Shown: in pieces, positions 7,505-14,883 of the stretch
How positions within the stretch are numbered: position 1 is the first letter of the stretch
Layout of the letters: the number at the start of each line of letters is the position of its first letter
From: Candidatus Neomicrothrix sp. UBA4742
GTDB taxonomy: Bacteria > Actinomycetota > Acidimicrobiia > Acidimicrobiales > Acidimicrobilacustridaceae
Assembly: GCA_002403895.1 (NCBI GenBank)
Contig: DHIQ01000202.1
Coordinates: 8,827-29,223, forward strand
DNA: 20,397 nt
Direction: 5' to 3'
The notes under the pieces: model-generated
What the model saw: the letters and a program-made list of their open reading frames with translations, nothing else
Databases searched by the model: none
Told to the model about the DNA's origin: nothing
Made by a program: the position numbers and the translations under genes

Positions 7505-8539
7505 TCAATCCAGTACGCCCAGGCGCACGAAGTCGGCATAGAAGATGCCCAGCGCCAGCGCGGTGCACAGCCCGGCCAGGATCCAGAAGCGGACGATGAC
7601 CGTCGGCTCGGGCCAGCCGCCCAGTTCGAAATGATGGTGCAGCGGGGCCATGCGGAAGATCCGCCGGCCGGTCATGCGGAAGCTCCCCACCTGCAGGATC
7701 ACCGACACCGTCTCCATCACGTTCACCCCGCAGATGAGCACCAGCAAGAGGCTCGTGTTCATACTCAGGCCAAGACAGGCCAGGGCGGTGCCGATGGCCA
7801 GAGATCCGGTGTCGCCCATGAAGATCCGGGCTGGAGCGGCGTTCCACCAAAGGAACCCGGTGCAGGCCCCCAACATGGCGGCGGCGATGATGGCCTGATC
7901 GAGGAAACTCTGGTCGCCGTAAACGCCCGGGTGACGGAACCCCCAGAACCCGATGACCACGAAGGCGGCGAACCCGAAGATGGCCGAACCCGCGGCCAGA
8001 CCATCGAGACCGTCGGTCAGGTTCACCGCGTTGGACGTGGCCAGGATGAGCGTGACGGCCCACAGCGCCCAGATGACCTTGCCCATCCCGATGCCGGGCC
8101 AGTCGTAGCGGGTCAGGGAGAACGTGGTGGCGATGTGGGTGAACAACAACGCAGCGGTGACGAAGCCGACCGAAACCAGCAGCAGGCCGAGGATCTTGGC
8201 CCGCTTGTTGAGTCCGAGGTTGCGCTCCCGCGACACCTTCAACCAGTCGTCGATGCCACCAACGATGGCGGCACCGATCATGGTGGCGACGACGATCACG
8301 CCACGCCGGGTGAACGTTCCCGACGAGATCACATCGCTGATGAGCCAACCCATGGAGGCGGCCACCACGATGGCGATGCCCCCCATGGTGGGGGTGCCGG
8401 CCTTGCTCCGGTGACCAGCAGGGCCGTCCTCGCGGATGGGCTGACCCACCCGCCGACGGGTCAGCCAGCCGATGAGGAAATGCGTCCCCACCAGCGACAG
8501 GGCCAGGGCCACACCGGCGGCGACCAGCAGGCGGATCAC
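7505..8539 (-). CDS. mraY: Phospho-MurNAc-pentapeptide transferase MraY
   Basis: Integral membrane enzyme that moves phospho-MurNAc-peptide onto undecaprenyl phosphate to make lipid I. The 344-residue protein has about ten hydrophobic segments. Family motifs are KAGTPTMGG (46-54), GGIDDWLK with Asp97 and Asp98, NAVNLTDGLDGLA (170-182), MGDTGSLAIG with Asp243, and PLHHHFELGGW (299-309). The GTG start forms a GTGA overlap with the murE stop, leaving no room for murF, which normally lies here. Confidence 0.97.
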   Translation of the reverse strand: MIRLLVAAGVALALSLVGTHFLIGWLTRRRVGQPIREDGPAGHRSKAGTPTMGGIAIVVAASMGWLISDVISSGTFTRRGVIVVATMIGAAIVGGIDDWLKVSRERNLGLNKRAKILGLLLVSVGFVTAALLFTHIATTFSLTRYDWPGIGMGKVIWALWAVTLILATSNAVNLTDGLDGLAAGSAIFGFAAFVVIGFWGFRHPGVYGDQSFLDQAIIAAAMLGACTGFLWWNAAPARIFMGDTGSLAIGTALACLGLSMNTSLLLVLICGVNVMETVSVILQVGSFRMTGRRIFRMAPLHHHFELGGWPEPTVIVRFWILAGLCTALALGIFYADFVRLGVLD

Positions 8540-10020
8540 CCGTCGGCCTCCCGGCTGGGGCGGATGGCTTCGCCGGGGCCGACAGACCCGACCGAGCCGG
8601 TGTCGAGCCCACCGGCCAGTTCCTCATGGGCCACGACCCGGTCGTCGAAGGGCAGGCTCACATCGCCGATGATCTGGGTCGACTCGTGCCCCTTGCCGGC
8701 GATCACCACGGCGTCACCGGGCCCCGCCGACGCCAGGGCCACCCGGATCGCCACCCGGCGGTCGGGCTCCACCACGAGGTCATGGGCGCGCCGGTCGGTG
8801 GCCCGGTCAAAGCCCTGTCTCACGGCGTCGATGATGGCTCCTGTCTGTTCTCCCCGCGAATTGTCCGCCGTCAGGACTACTCGATCCGCCAGTCGGGCCG
8901 CCACCTCACCCATGGTGGGCCGCTTGGTGGCATCGCGCTCTCCCCCGCAGCCGAAGACCACCGCGACCTGGCCATCGGGGCCTAGGAGGTCACGCGCCGC
9001 CGCCAACAGCTGCTCGAGCCCGTCCGGGGTGTGGGCGTAGTCGACCACCACCGGGAAGGCCTGGCCGGCCTGGACGAGCTCGAAGCGCCCGGGGACCACG
9101 AGCGGCTGACTCAGGCCGTGGGCCACGACCGCCGGGTCGATCCCTACGGCGACGGCGGCCTCGGCCGCCGCGAGGGCGTTGGCCACGTTGAAGCGGCCCC
9201 CCAGCGACAACGTGACACTATGGCCACGCCAGGTGAACCGACTGCCCGACGGGCCCAGCACGAGGTCTTCGGCATCGTCGAGGCGGAAGCCGACCGTCCT
9301 CACCTTGGCCGAGTCGGACAGGAGCCGACCGTACGGGCTGTCGAGGTTCACCACCGCCCGATCGGTGAAGGCCGGACCGAAGAGCCGGGCCTTAGCCTCG
9401 AAGTACGCCTCCATGGTCTTGTGGTAGTCGAGGTGATCGCGACTCAGGTTGGTGAACACGGCCGCGGCGAACCAGGTGCCGTCGACGCGGTGCAGGTCGA
9501 GGGCGTGGGAGGAGACCTCCATGGCCACCGCCTGCACCCCGTCGTCACGCAGGGCGGCCAGACGAGCCTGTAGCTCGGGAGCTTCGGGGGTGGTGCGGGT
9601 GCCCGAGAGCGTGCCCAGCACATCCGCCCGCAAACCGGCGGCTTCGAACACGGCGCGCAGGAGGAACGTGGTGGTGGTCTTGCCGTTCGTACCGGTGATG
9701 CCGACAAGGGTCAGGGCGCGCGCCGGATCGCCGTAGAACCGGACGGCCACCGCGGCCATGGCCAGGCGGGTGTCGGGGACCACCACCACGGGCACGTCCA
9801 GCGGCAGGGGCCGCTCGGCCAGGACCGCCGCGGCACCGGCTTCCACCGCGGCGACCGCGTGATCGTGGCCATCGGTGCGCTCACCCCGGATGGCGCAGAA
9901 CAACGCGCCCGGAGCCACCGAGCGCGAATCGAACTCGACCGAGCTGATCTCGACCTCGGCGTCCCCGCCCTCTCTCTCGGCGCCGGGCAACCCGGCGAGC
10001 AGGACGCCGAGACGCATCAC
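8536..10020 (-). CDS. murE: UDP-MurNAc-tripeptide ligase MurE
   Basis: Adds the third stem-peptide residue in the cytoplasm. Motifs over 494 residues are VEFDSRSVAPGALF (28-41, uridine binding), GITGTNGKTTTTF (107-119), EVSSHALDLHRVDG (168-181), TNLSRDHLDYH (190-200), YFEAKARLF with the likely carbamylated Lys210, VDYAHTPDGL (326-335) and AGKGHE (441-446). The specificity loop reads DNSR (386-389), where diaminopimelate-adding enzymes usually have DNPR and lysine-adding ones lack the Arg. Keeping the Arg suggests diaminopimelate. The first two codons are GTG and ATG; the GTG gives a GTGA overlap with ftsI, the ATG a one-base overlap. It is not fused to MurF. Confidence 0.96.
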   Translation of the reverse strand: MMRLGVLLAGLPGAEREGGDAEVEISSVEFDSRSVAPGALFCAIRGERTDGHDHAVAAVEAGAAAVLAERPLPLDVPVVVVPDTRLAMAAVAVRFYGDPARALTLVGITGTNGKTTTTFLLRAVFEAAGLRADVLGTLSGTRTTPEAPELQARLAALRDDGVQAVAMEVSSHALDLHRVDGTWFAAAVFTNLSRDHLDYHKTMEAYFEAKARLFGPAFTDRAVVNLDSPYGRLLSDSAKVRTVGFRLDDAEDLVLGPSGSRFTWRGHSVTLSLGGRFNVANALAAAEAAVAVGIDPAVVAHGLSQPLVVPGRFELVQAGQAFPVVVDYAHTPDGLEQLLAAARDLLGPDGQVAVVFGCGGERDATKRPTMGEVAARLADRVVLTADNSRGEQTGAIIDAVRQGFDRATDRRAHDLVVEPDRRVAIRVALASAGPGDAVVIAGKGHESTQIIGDVSLPFDDRVVAHEELAGGLDTGSVGSVGPGEAIRPSREADG

Positions 10021-12278
10021 TGCGGACGGGTGGTCGGGGTGGTGAGGGTCGGAGGTTTCTTCTTGGTGGCCGTCGGCGCCGTGGTGGTCGGCGTGGTCTC
10101 GGCCGGCGTGGTGGCCGGCGTCGCTGGTGTCGCACCCGCGGCCGGGACCCGCTCCTTGCCCCCGGGCAAGATCTGCACGCCCCCGGTGGTGGAGGCGGTC
10201 GTCGCCAGGGCGACACCCGCGGGCGCACCGGTGGCGCTGTCCGTTTGGGGCGGCGGCACCGCGAACTGGCGGAGGCCGTAGGAGGCGATCTTGGCGAAGG
10301 CCGGGGCGGCGACGGCACCGCCGGAGTAGTTCCCGCCGTAGGGCTCGTCGATCATGACGAGAATGGACAGCGCCGGCGCCTCAGCCGGCACCATGCCCAC
10401 GAACGTCGACTGGTACTGGGTCACCCCGTTCTTGTCGGTGTAGCCACCGTTGGGCCCGGGCTTGCGAGCCGTTCCCGTCTTGCCCGCCACGTGGTAGCCG
10501 TCGACGGCGGCGAGGGTGCCCGTTCCCTGGGTGACCACGTTGCGCAGCATGACGTTCATCTTGGCCGCGGTGTCGGCCGAGAAGACGCGATGCCCGGCGT
10601 CGATGGCCAGGGGATGTTCCTCACCGTCGGCGTCGATGGTGGAATCGACCAGCCGGGGCGCCACCGCGATGCCACCGTTGGCCACCACGTTGTAGGCGTC
10701 GAGTACTTGCATGGCGGTGGCCGAGACACCCTGGCCGATGGGGATGGTGCCAATCGATGTGCCCGACCATTTGGCCGGGGCCAGGACGGTGCCGGCCGCC
10801 TCGTTGGGGAACTGCAGCGAGGTCCTGGTGCCGAAGCCGAGGCCGGTGAGGCCGTCGTAGAGGCCCTGCTTGCCGAGCTTCTGGGCGATCTTGATGGTGC
10901 CGATGTTCGACGACTGGGAGAGGATCTGAGTTACGGTGAGCTGCTCGGTGGCGTGGGCTTCGGCGTCGGTGAAGGTGGCGTCACCGACCTGGTAGCTGCC
11001 GGGCACGTCGAACTTCGTGTCCGGGGTGACGACCCCCGTCTCCAAGGCGTGGGACACGGTCACCATCTTCATGACCGAGCCCGGTTCGTAGACGTTGGTC
11101 AGCGCCGCGTTGTCGCCGCTGGTGGTCACCACCCCCGTCTTCGGGTCGCGGGCGATGTCGGCCATGGCCAGCACCTCGCCGGTGGACGGCTTGGTCACGA
11201 TGGCGATGCCGCCCTTGGCCTCGGCCGTGGCGACCTGCTCGGCCAGGATCTGCTCGGTCTGGTACTGCATGGCCCGATCGATGGTCAGGACGAGGTCGTC
11301 GCCCTTCTCGGCCGGCGTCAGCTGGTGCTCGCCGATGGGCATGGTGTGACCGCCGGGCGTCTGCTCCAGCGTGAGCGAGCCCGGCGTGCCGGTGAGAGCG
11401 GCGGCGTATTGCGCTTCCAGCCCGGAGAGGCCCTTGTTGTCGACGTCGACCGACCCGAGGATGGACTGGGCCAGCGACCCGGCCGGGGTGGAGCGCTTGG
11501 ACTCGTCGATGAAAGCAATCCCGGGCAGGTCCAGGGCGGCGACCCTGTCCGCCACCGCGGGGTCGACCTTGCGGGCCAGGTAGGTAAAGCGGTTGGCCTG
11601 GCTGAGCTTGACCTCCAGGCCGGCCGCATCCATCCCCAGGATGGGGGCCAGCTTGGCGGCCTCACCGGCAGGGTCGTCGACCAGCTTGGGATCGGCGAAG
11701 ATCGTCTTCTCCGGCACCGACAGGGCCAGCTCGACGTGGTTCCGGTCGTAGATCGTGCCCCGTTCGGCGGCCAGCGTCTCGGAGCGCACCGTCTGCGACT
11801 GGCCGTAGGCGAGGTACTGGCTGGGGTTCAGGACCTGGAGGTCGGTGACCTTCCAGGCGATGAGCAGGAACAGGCTGGCCAGGCCGACGAGCAGCATGAG
11901 CAGGCGGCGCCGGCTCTGCCCCCGTCGACCACCGGGACGGGTCCGTCGGCGGGTGGGGCGTGCCGCGGGACCGGGGCGAGTCGAGCGGGCCGACCCGGTT
12001 GATCGAGTCGAACGGGTTGAACGGGCCACCGGTTCGGCCGACCGGCGGGACACACCGCGCCGGGCGGGCGCCGGGGTGAGACGCGACCGGGTGTCGGGGT
12101 TGGTGCGGGTCGACGTCTTGGCCACGCGTGTGGACTGCGTCGGACGGGCGGCCTTGGCGGTGCCCGCCGTCCTGGCCGTGGGAGTCCTGAGGCTCTCGCT
12201 CGCGCCGGTGCGAGTGACACGGGACGCGGGACGCGACCGCGACCCGAAGCCACCGGGAGGGCGAACCGTGGTGGTCAC
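10017..12278 (-). CDS. ftsI: Septal transpeptidase FtsI (class B penicillin-binding protein)
   Basis: Cross-links septal peptidoglycan outside the membrane, in partnership with FtsW. From the GTG at 12278 (GTGA overlap with the ftsL-like gene) the product is 753 residues. Residues 1-125 are a very basic Arg/Thr/Ser-rich cytoplasmic segment with RSTRSTRSTGSARSTR (86-101). A transmembrane helix (about 126-142) and the dimerisation domain (RGTIYDRN at 173-180) follow. The transpeptidase domain has SVMK (401-404), SSN (456-458) and KTG (600-602). Beyond about 678 comes a Thr/Pro/Ala-rich tail; there is no PASTA domain. The N-terminal segment is unusually long, and a later start cannot be excluded. 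A longer open frame to 12467 is antisense-free but overlaps ftsL and is rejected. Confidence 0.93.
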   Translation of the reverse strand: MTTTVRPPGGFGSRSRPASRVTRTGASESLRTPTARTAGTAKAARPTQSTRVAKTSTRTNPDTRSRLTPAPARRGVSRRSAEPVARSTRSTRSTGSARSTRPGPAARPTRRRTRPGGRRGQSRRRLLMLLVGLASLFLLIAWKVTDLQVLNPSQYLAYGQSQTVRSETLAAERGTIYDRNHVELALSVPEKTIFADPKLVDDPAGEAAKLAPILGMDAAGLEVKLSQANRFTYLARKVDPAVADRVAALDLPGIAFIDESKRSTPAGSLAQSILGSVDVDNKGLSGLEAQYAAALTGTPGSLTLEQTPGGHTMPIGEHQLTPAEKGDDLVLTIDRAMQYQTEQILAEQVATAEAKGGIAIVTKPSTGEVLAMADIARDPKTGVVTTSGDNAALTNVYEPGSVMKMVTVSHALETGVVTPDTKFDVPGSYQVGDATFTDAEAHATEQLTVTQILSQSSNIGTIKIAQKLGKQGLYDGLTGLGFGTRTSLQFPNEAAGTVLAPAKWSGTSIGTIPIGQGVSATAMQVLDAYNVVANGGIAVAPRLVDSTIDADGEEHPLAIDAGHRVFSADTAAKMNVMLRNVVTQGTGTLAAVDGYHVAGKTGTARKPGPNGGYTDKNGVTQYQSTFVGMVPAEAPALSILVMIDEPYGGNYSGGAVAAPAFAKIASYGLRQFAVPPPQTDSATGAPAGVALATTASTTGGVQILPGGKERVPAAGATPATPATTPAETTPTTTAPTATKKKPPTLTTPTTRPQ

Positions 12279-12895
12279 GGCTTCGTCTGCTTGGGGGTGG
12301 TCGTCGGTGTCGTCGTGGGGGTTGTCGTCTTCTTCGGCACCGTGGTGGTCGGCGTCGTCTTTTTCGCCGTCGTCGTCGCCGTGGTGGACGGGGTGGTCGT
12401 CGGCTTGGCGGCGCTCGGCTTGACCGGAGCGGGGGCGGCCGGGGCGGGCGCAGCCGCCGCTGCCCACGCCGCTTTGGCGTCGTCATCGGCGGCAGGCTCG
12501 AGGTAGCCCACGTCGGTGGGCGCCACCATGCCCAGCTTCTCGCGAGCCACGCCGACGATCCGCCCTGGGGCATTCAGATCGGCGAGCTGCTGATGCAGCT
12601 CGCGCGACCGGAGCTGTTCCTGGGCGTCGTGCTTGTCCAGCGCGTCGAGTCGAGCCTGGCCCTGGACCAGCAGCGTCTGGAAGACCACGATGCCGAACAC
12701 GCAGGCGAACAGGGCGACGGCCGCCAGGGTGCCGACCCGACCGAGAGCGTTCCGCGAGCGCAGGGTGGCGGCCACACCAGCCAGACGGCCAGGCCGGGCT
12801 TCGGCCTCCCGGACCGGAGCGACCTTGGCACGGCGGGGGGCCGGGGCGGGGGCAACCCCGGCCCGCGCCGCGGCTTGGGCCCGGGCGGGGCTCAT
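12275..12895 (-). CDS. ftsL: FtsL-like divisome protein with a long Thr/Pro/Lys tail
   Basis: A small bitopic protein in the ftsL slot between rsmH and ftsI. The 206 residues comprise an Ala/Pro/Arg-rich cytoplasmic part (1-53), one transmembrane helix (about 54-74), and a coiled-coil-like segment (about 75-107) ending in PGRIVGVAREKLGMVAP (110-126), which is typical of FtsL/DivIC-like proteins. From about 139 it is low complexity: first Ala/Pro, then Thr/Pro/Lys (166-206). By topology this tail should lie outside the membrane, and ordinary FtsL proteins end near residue 120. The ATG forms an ATGA overlap with rsmH. The symbol rests on position and architecture, since FtsL sequences are poorly conserved. 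Confidence 0.85.
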   Translation of the reverse strand: MSPARAQAAARAGVAPAPAPRRAKVAPVREAEARPGRLAGVAATLRSRNALGRVGTLAAVALFACVFGIVVFQTLLVQGQARLDALDKHDAQEQLRSRELHQQLADLNAPGRIVGVAREKLGMVAPTDVGYLEPAADDDAKAAWAAAAAPAPAAPAPVKPSAAKPTTTPSTTATTTAKKTTPTTTVPKKTTTPTTTPTTTPKQTKP

Positions 12896-13866
12896 GAGAC
12901 CACCGACCCGGGGACACTGAGACGCTCGGCGGCACGCAGCCGGGCACTCTCGGAACGAGGGTTGTCCATCAGCTCGGCGGGGCTTGGCGTCCAGCCGCCG
13001 CGCTTGAGCAGGCGCACGGTGGGTTCCGCGCCACAGACGCAGGGCAGACCCGGGGGGCAGACACAGCCGCCGGTCTCCGCCTGGCGCAAGCGACCCTTGA
13101 CGATGCGATCCTCCCCCGAGTGGTAGGACAACACGGCGATCCGGCCGCCAGGGACGAGGAGGTCGATGGCTCGGTCCAGAGTGGCGGGAAGGATGGCGAG
13201 CTCGCGATTGACCTCGATGCGCACCGCCTGGAAGGTGCGCTTGGCCGGATGACCGCCCCGGCGGCGAGCCGGGGCCGGGATGGCGTCGCGCACGAGCTCG
13301 GCCAGCTCGCCGGTCGTGGTCACCGGGCGGGCGGCCACGATGGCCCGGGCGATACGGGTGGCGAAGCGCTCATCACCGAAGTCCCGCAGCACGACGGCCA
13401 GGTCGGCAACGTCGTAGGTGTTGACCACCTCGGCCGCCGTGAGGCTGGCGGAGCGGTCCATGCGCATGTCGAGGGGGGCGTCGTGGCGATAGCTGAACCC
13501 ACGGTCGGGCTGGTCGAGCTGGGGTGAGCTGACCCCGAGATCAAACAGCACCCCGCTGATAGGGGCGTCGGCGGCGTGCTCGCCGACATACTCGTCGGCT
13601 ACCTCGTCCAGCCGATCGAAGCGGGACCGCACCAGGGTGACCCGACCAGGGAAGTCGTCGATCAGCGACGACGCGGCGGCCAGGGCGGCGTCGTCCTGGT
13701 CGATCCCCAGCACGCGAACGTGAGGATGGGCGGCCAGCAGGGCCCGGGCGTGGCCGCCGCCGCCGAGCGTGGCGTCGATGACCACGCCGGCCGGGACCGG
13801 CTCGAACAGCCGCGTGATCTCGCCGACCATGACCGGGAGGTGCTTGAACTCTGCATCACCCGCCAT
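12892..13866 (-). CDS. rsmH: 16S rRNA (cytosine1402-N4)-methyltransferase RsmH (MraW)
   Basis: SAM-dependent methylation of N4 of C1402 in 16S rRNA, normally the second gene of the dcw cluster. The 324-residue protein has HLPVMVGE (9-16), the SAM-binding DATLGGGGHA (31-40), VLFDLGVSSPQLD (106-118), RGFSY (122-126), HPAKRTFQAVRIEVN (206-220) and SYHSGEDRIVK (247-257). Four cysteines lie in CVCPPGLPCVCG (268-279), a pattern common in actinobacterial RsmH. The ATG at 13866 has GAAGG 7 nt before it and places HLPVM at the usual distance. The frame is open upstream to an ATG at 14157 (97 more residues), but those residues show no RsmH homology and cross the inverted repeat. Confidence 0.96.
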   Translation of the reverse strand: MAGDAEFKHLPVMVGEITRLFEPVPAGVVIDATLGGGGHARALLAAHPHVRVLGIDQDDAALAAASSLIDDFPGRVTLVRSRFDRLDEVADEYVGEHAADAPISGVLFDLGVSSPQLDQPDRGFSYRHDAPLDMRMDRSASLTAAEVVNTYDVADLAVVLRDFGDERFATRIARAIVAARPVTTTGELAELVRDAIPAPARRRGGHPAKRTFQAVRIEVNRELAILPATLDRAIDLLVPGGRIAVLSYHSGEDRIVKGRLRQAETGGCVCPPGLPCVCGAEPTVRLLKRGGWTPSPAELMDNPRSESARLRAAERLSVPGSVVS

Positions 13867-13943
13867 TTGGGGGCCTTCGAAGTCGTGGTGACCGGAGGCC
13901 CGGCGGGGGTGCCGGGCGCCGCGCTCACGGCGGTGCGGACCAT

Positions 13944-14092
13944 GACAGCGGGTGGATCGCTCATCGGCAGCCTCTCGGCCGGCGGTCGCTCGTCGGGATT
14001 TCTCCCCGATCGAGCTGGATGGGAAGCGGGCGGAGTAGGGGCCTTCCATCGTGCCGGCCGAAAGGCTGCGAATGAGCGATCCGGGTGCTGTC
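13944..14092. repeat. Long inverted repeat between mraZ and rsmH
   Basis: The arms are 13944-13983 and 14053-14092. The inner 30 nt of each (13954-13983 and 14053-14082) pair with three mismatches; the outer part adds six more paired bases after four mismatches. The 69-nt loop contains a second hairpin (CTCG and CGGG pairing with CCCG and CGAG, near 13989-14014). The structure fills half of the 306-nt gap between mraZ and rsmH, where I see no gene that can be supported. It may be a leader or attenuation structure or a small MITE-like insertion; I found no target-site duplication and no other copy in the window. Confidence 0.8.
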
Positions 14093-14172
14093 TGCGTATC
14101 CGTCGTGATGTCGGTGGTCCTGGTGGGCTGGTTGTGGTCGGCGGCGAGGTGGTGCATGACGCCCGAGGGTTC

Positions 14173-14592
14173 TCAGATCCCCAGGGCGGTCACGGCGTTG
14201 ATGAGGCTCTCGTCGGCTCGGGCGCTGACCTGCGCCCACCGACTCGAATCCCAGATCTCGATCCGGTCGATGGCGCCGATCACGACGACGTCGCGATCGA
14301 GGCCGGCGAACTCCCGGAGTCGCTGCGGCAACAGGATGCGCCCCTGGGAGTCGGGCTTGACTTCGGCGGCGTTGGCGGAGAAGGCACGCATGGCGTCCTG
14401 AGGGGCGAGGCCCTCGCGGATCTTCTCGGTCAAGCGCTTGGCCACGTCGGCGAACCCTTCCTCGGTCCAGACCCCGAGGCAGTTGTCGAACTGCGAGGCG
14501 AACCCACGCTCGGCGAGATGGCTGCGGAACGTCACCGGCAGAACGACTCTGCCTTTGTCATCGAGCGAATGCTCGAACGTCCCGACGAACAC
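14173..14592 (-). CDS. mraZ: Transcriptional regulator MraZ
   Basis: DNA-binding regulator that heads the dcw cluster and, in the bacteria studied, controls its own promoter. The 139-residue protein carries two AbrB-like halves, with the signatures DDKGRVVLPVTFR (11-23) and DSQGRILLPQRLREFAGL (81-98). The start MFVGTFEHSLDDKGR is typical of the family. The start codon is GTG at 14592, with GGGGAGAGG 7 nt before it. Four AGTGG repeats lie over its promoter, about 100 to 135 nt upstream, matching the MraZ binding pattern. The gap to rsmH is unusually long for this cluster. Confidence 0.97.
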   Translation of the reverse strand: MFVGTFEHSLDDKGRVVLPVTFRSHLAERGFASQFDNCLGVWTEEGFADVAKRLTEKIREGLAPQDAMRAFSANAAEVKPDSQGRILLPQRLREFAGLDRDVVVIGAIDRIEIWDSSRWAQVSARADESLINAVTALGI

Positions 14593-14691
14593 GATTGCCT
14601 CTCCCCGAGGTGAATCACCCCCCGGTCCTTCTTCCTGCTTCGGAGCCCCTGCGGATGGAGGGCTGGCGCACCCTTCGGCTACCCCTGTCCT

Positions 14692-14733
14692 CCACTGCGC
14701 CCCACTCTATGCCACTTCCCTCCACTTGGTCAA
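14692..14733 (-). promoter_or_regulatory. mraZ promoter overlaid by a four-repeat MraZ operator
   Basis: On the minus strand TTGACC (14733-14728) is followed after 18 nt by TAGAGT (14709-14704). AGTGG occurs at 14726-14722, 14716-14712, 14706-14702 and 14696-14692, exactly 10 nt apart. AGGGG at 14686-14682 could be a weak fifth copy. The repeats cover the spacer, the -10 element and the expected start near 14697. MraZ is known in E. coli and Mycoplasma to bind short G-rich direct repeats spaced 10 nt apart at its own promoter, so autoregulation of the dcw cluster is likely. The leader is then about 105 nt. Confidence 0.85.
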
Positions 14734-14848
14734 CCCTTTCCCCACCGGGCCCCCCGGCGCGCCAAATGGACGCTGTGTGCTCGTCCTCGCGCCCACCGCG
14801 TGCAGCTCGGATGCTTCCCGGGGTTGCCCCCGACGCTGATCCATCGTT

Positions 14849-14883
14849 GGTCCGGTGGTCCGGTGGTCCGGTGGTCCGGTGGT
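14849..14883. repeat. 8-bp tandem repeat just behind the LplA/LipM-like gene
   Basis: GGTCCGGT occurs four times in succession (14849-14880), plus a partial GGT. It ends directly against the stop codon at 14884-14886. The remaining spacer (14734-14848) shows only short G/C-rich hairpins without T-tracts and no gene I can support. Confidence 0.9.

Noticed and set aside
7473..8627. An extension of the murD frame giving an 831-residue protein
   Set aside because: The added part runs through mraY in another frame and gives an Arg/His/Gly-rich string. The MurD homology begins right after the GTG at 7472, which has a ribosome site.
10245..12002. A 585-codon open frame on the plus strand
   Set aside because: It is antisense to ftsI, whose full set of penicillin-binding motifs is on the other strand. 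Its translation is Gly/Val/Arg/His-rich without any recognisable domain, as expected from the complement of a high-GC gene.
12290..12440. GTC/GTG-rich stretch looking like a simple-sequence repeat
   Set aside because: It is the coding DNA of the Thr/Pro/Lys tail of the FtsL-like protein and not an independent repeat or CRISPR array.
12279..12467. Upstream extension of ftsI over the ftsL-like gene
   Set aside because: The extra residues are an Asp/His-rich out-of-frame reading of the FtsL tail. The GTG at 12278 overlaps the ftsL stop in the usual GTGA manner.
13867..14157. A 97-residue N-terminal extension of RsmH
   Set aside because: The frame is open and third-position G/C is fairly high, but the residues match nothing in RsmH, they cross the inverted repeat, and the ATG at 13866 has a ribosome site. 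I cannot fully exclude a small separate gene here.
14609..14619. 11-nt palindrome GGTGAATCACC in the mraZ leader
   Set aside because: Short, single, and close to the ribosome site; nothing ties it to a known regulator, and chance is a sufficient explanation.
14745..14757. Possible terminator hairpin (CCGGG-CCC-CCCGG) before the mraZ promoter
   Set aside because: The stem is only five pairs and there is no T-run after it on the minus strand; such short G/C hairpins are expected by chance at this GC content.
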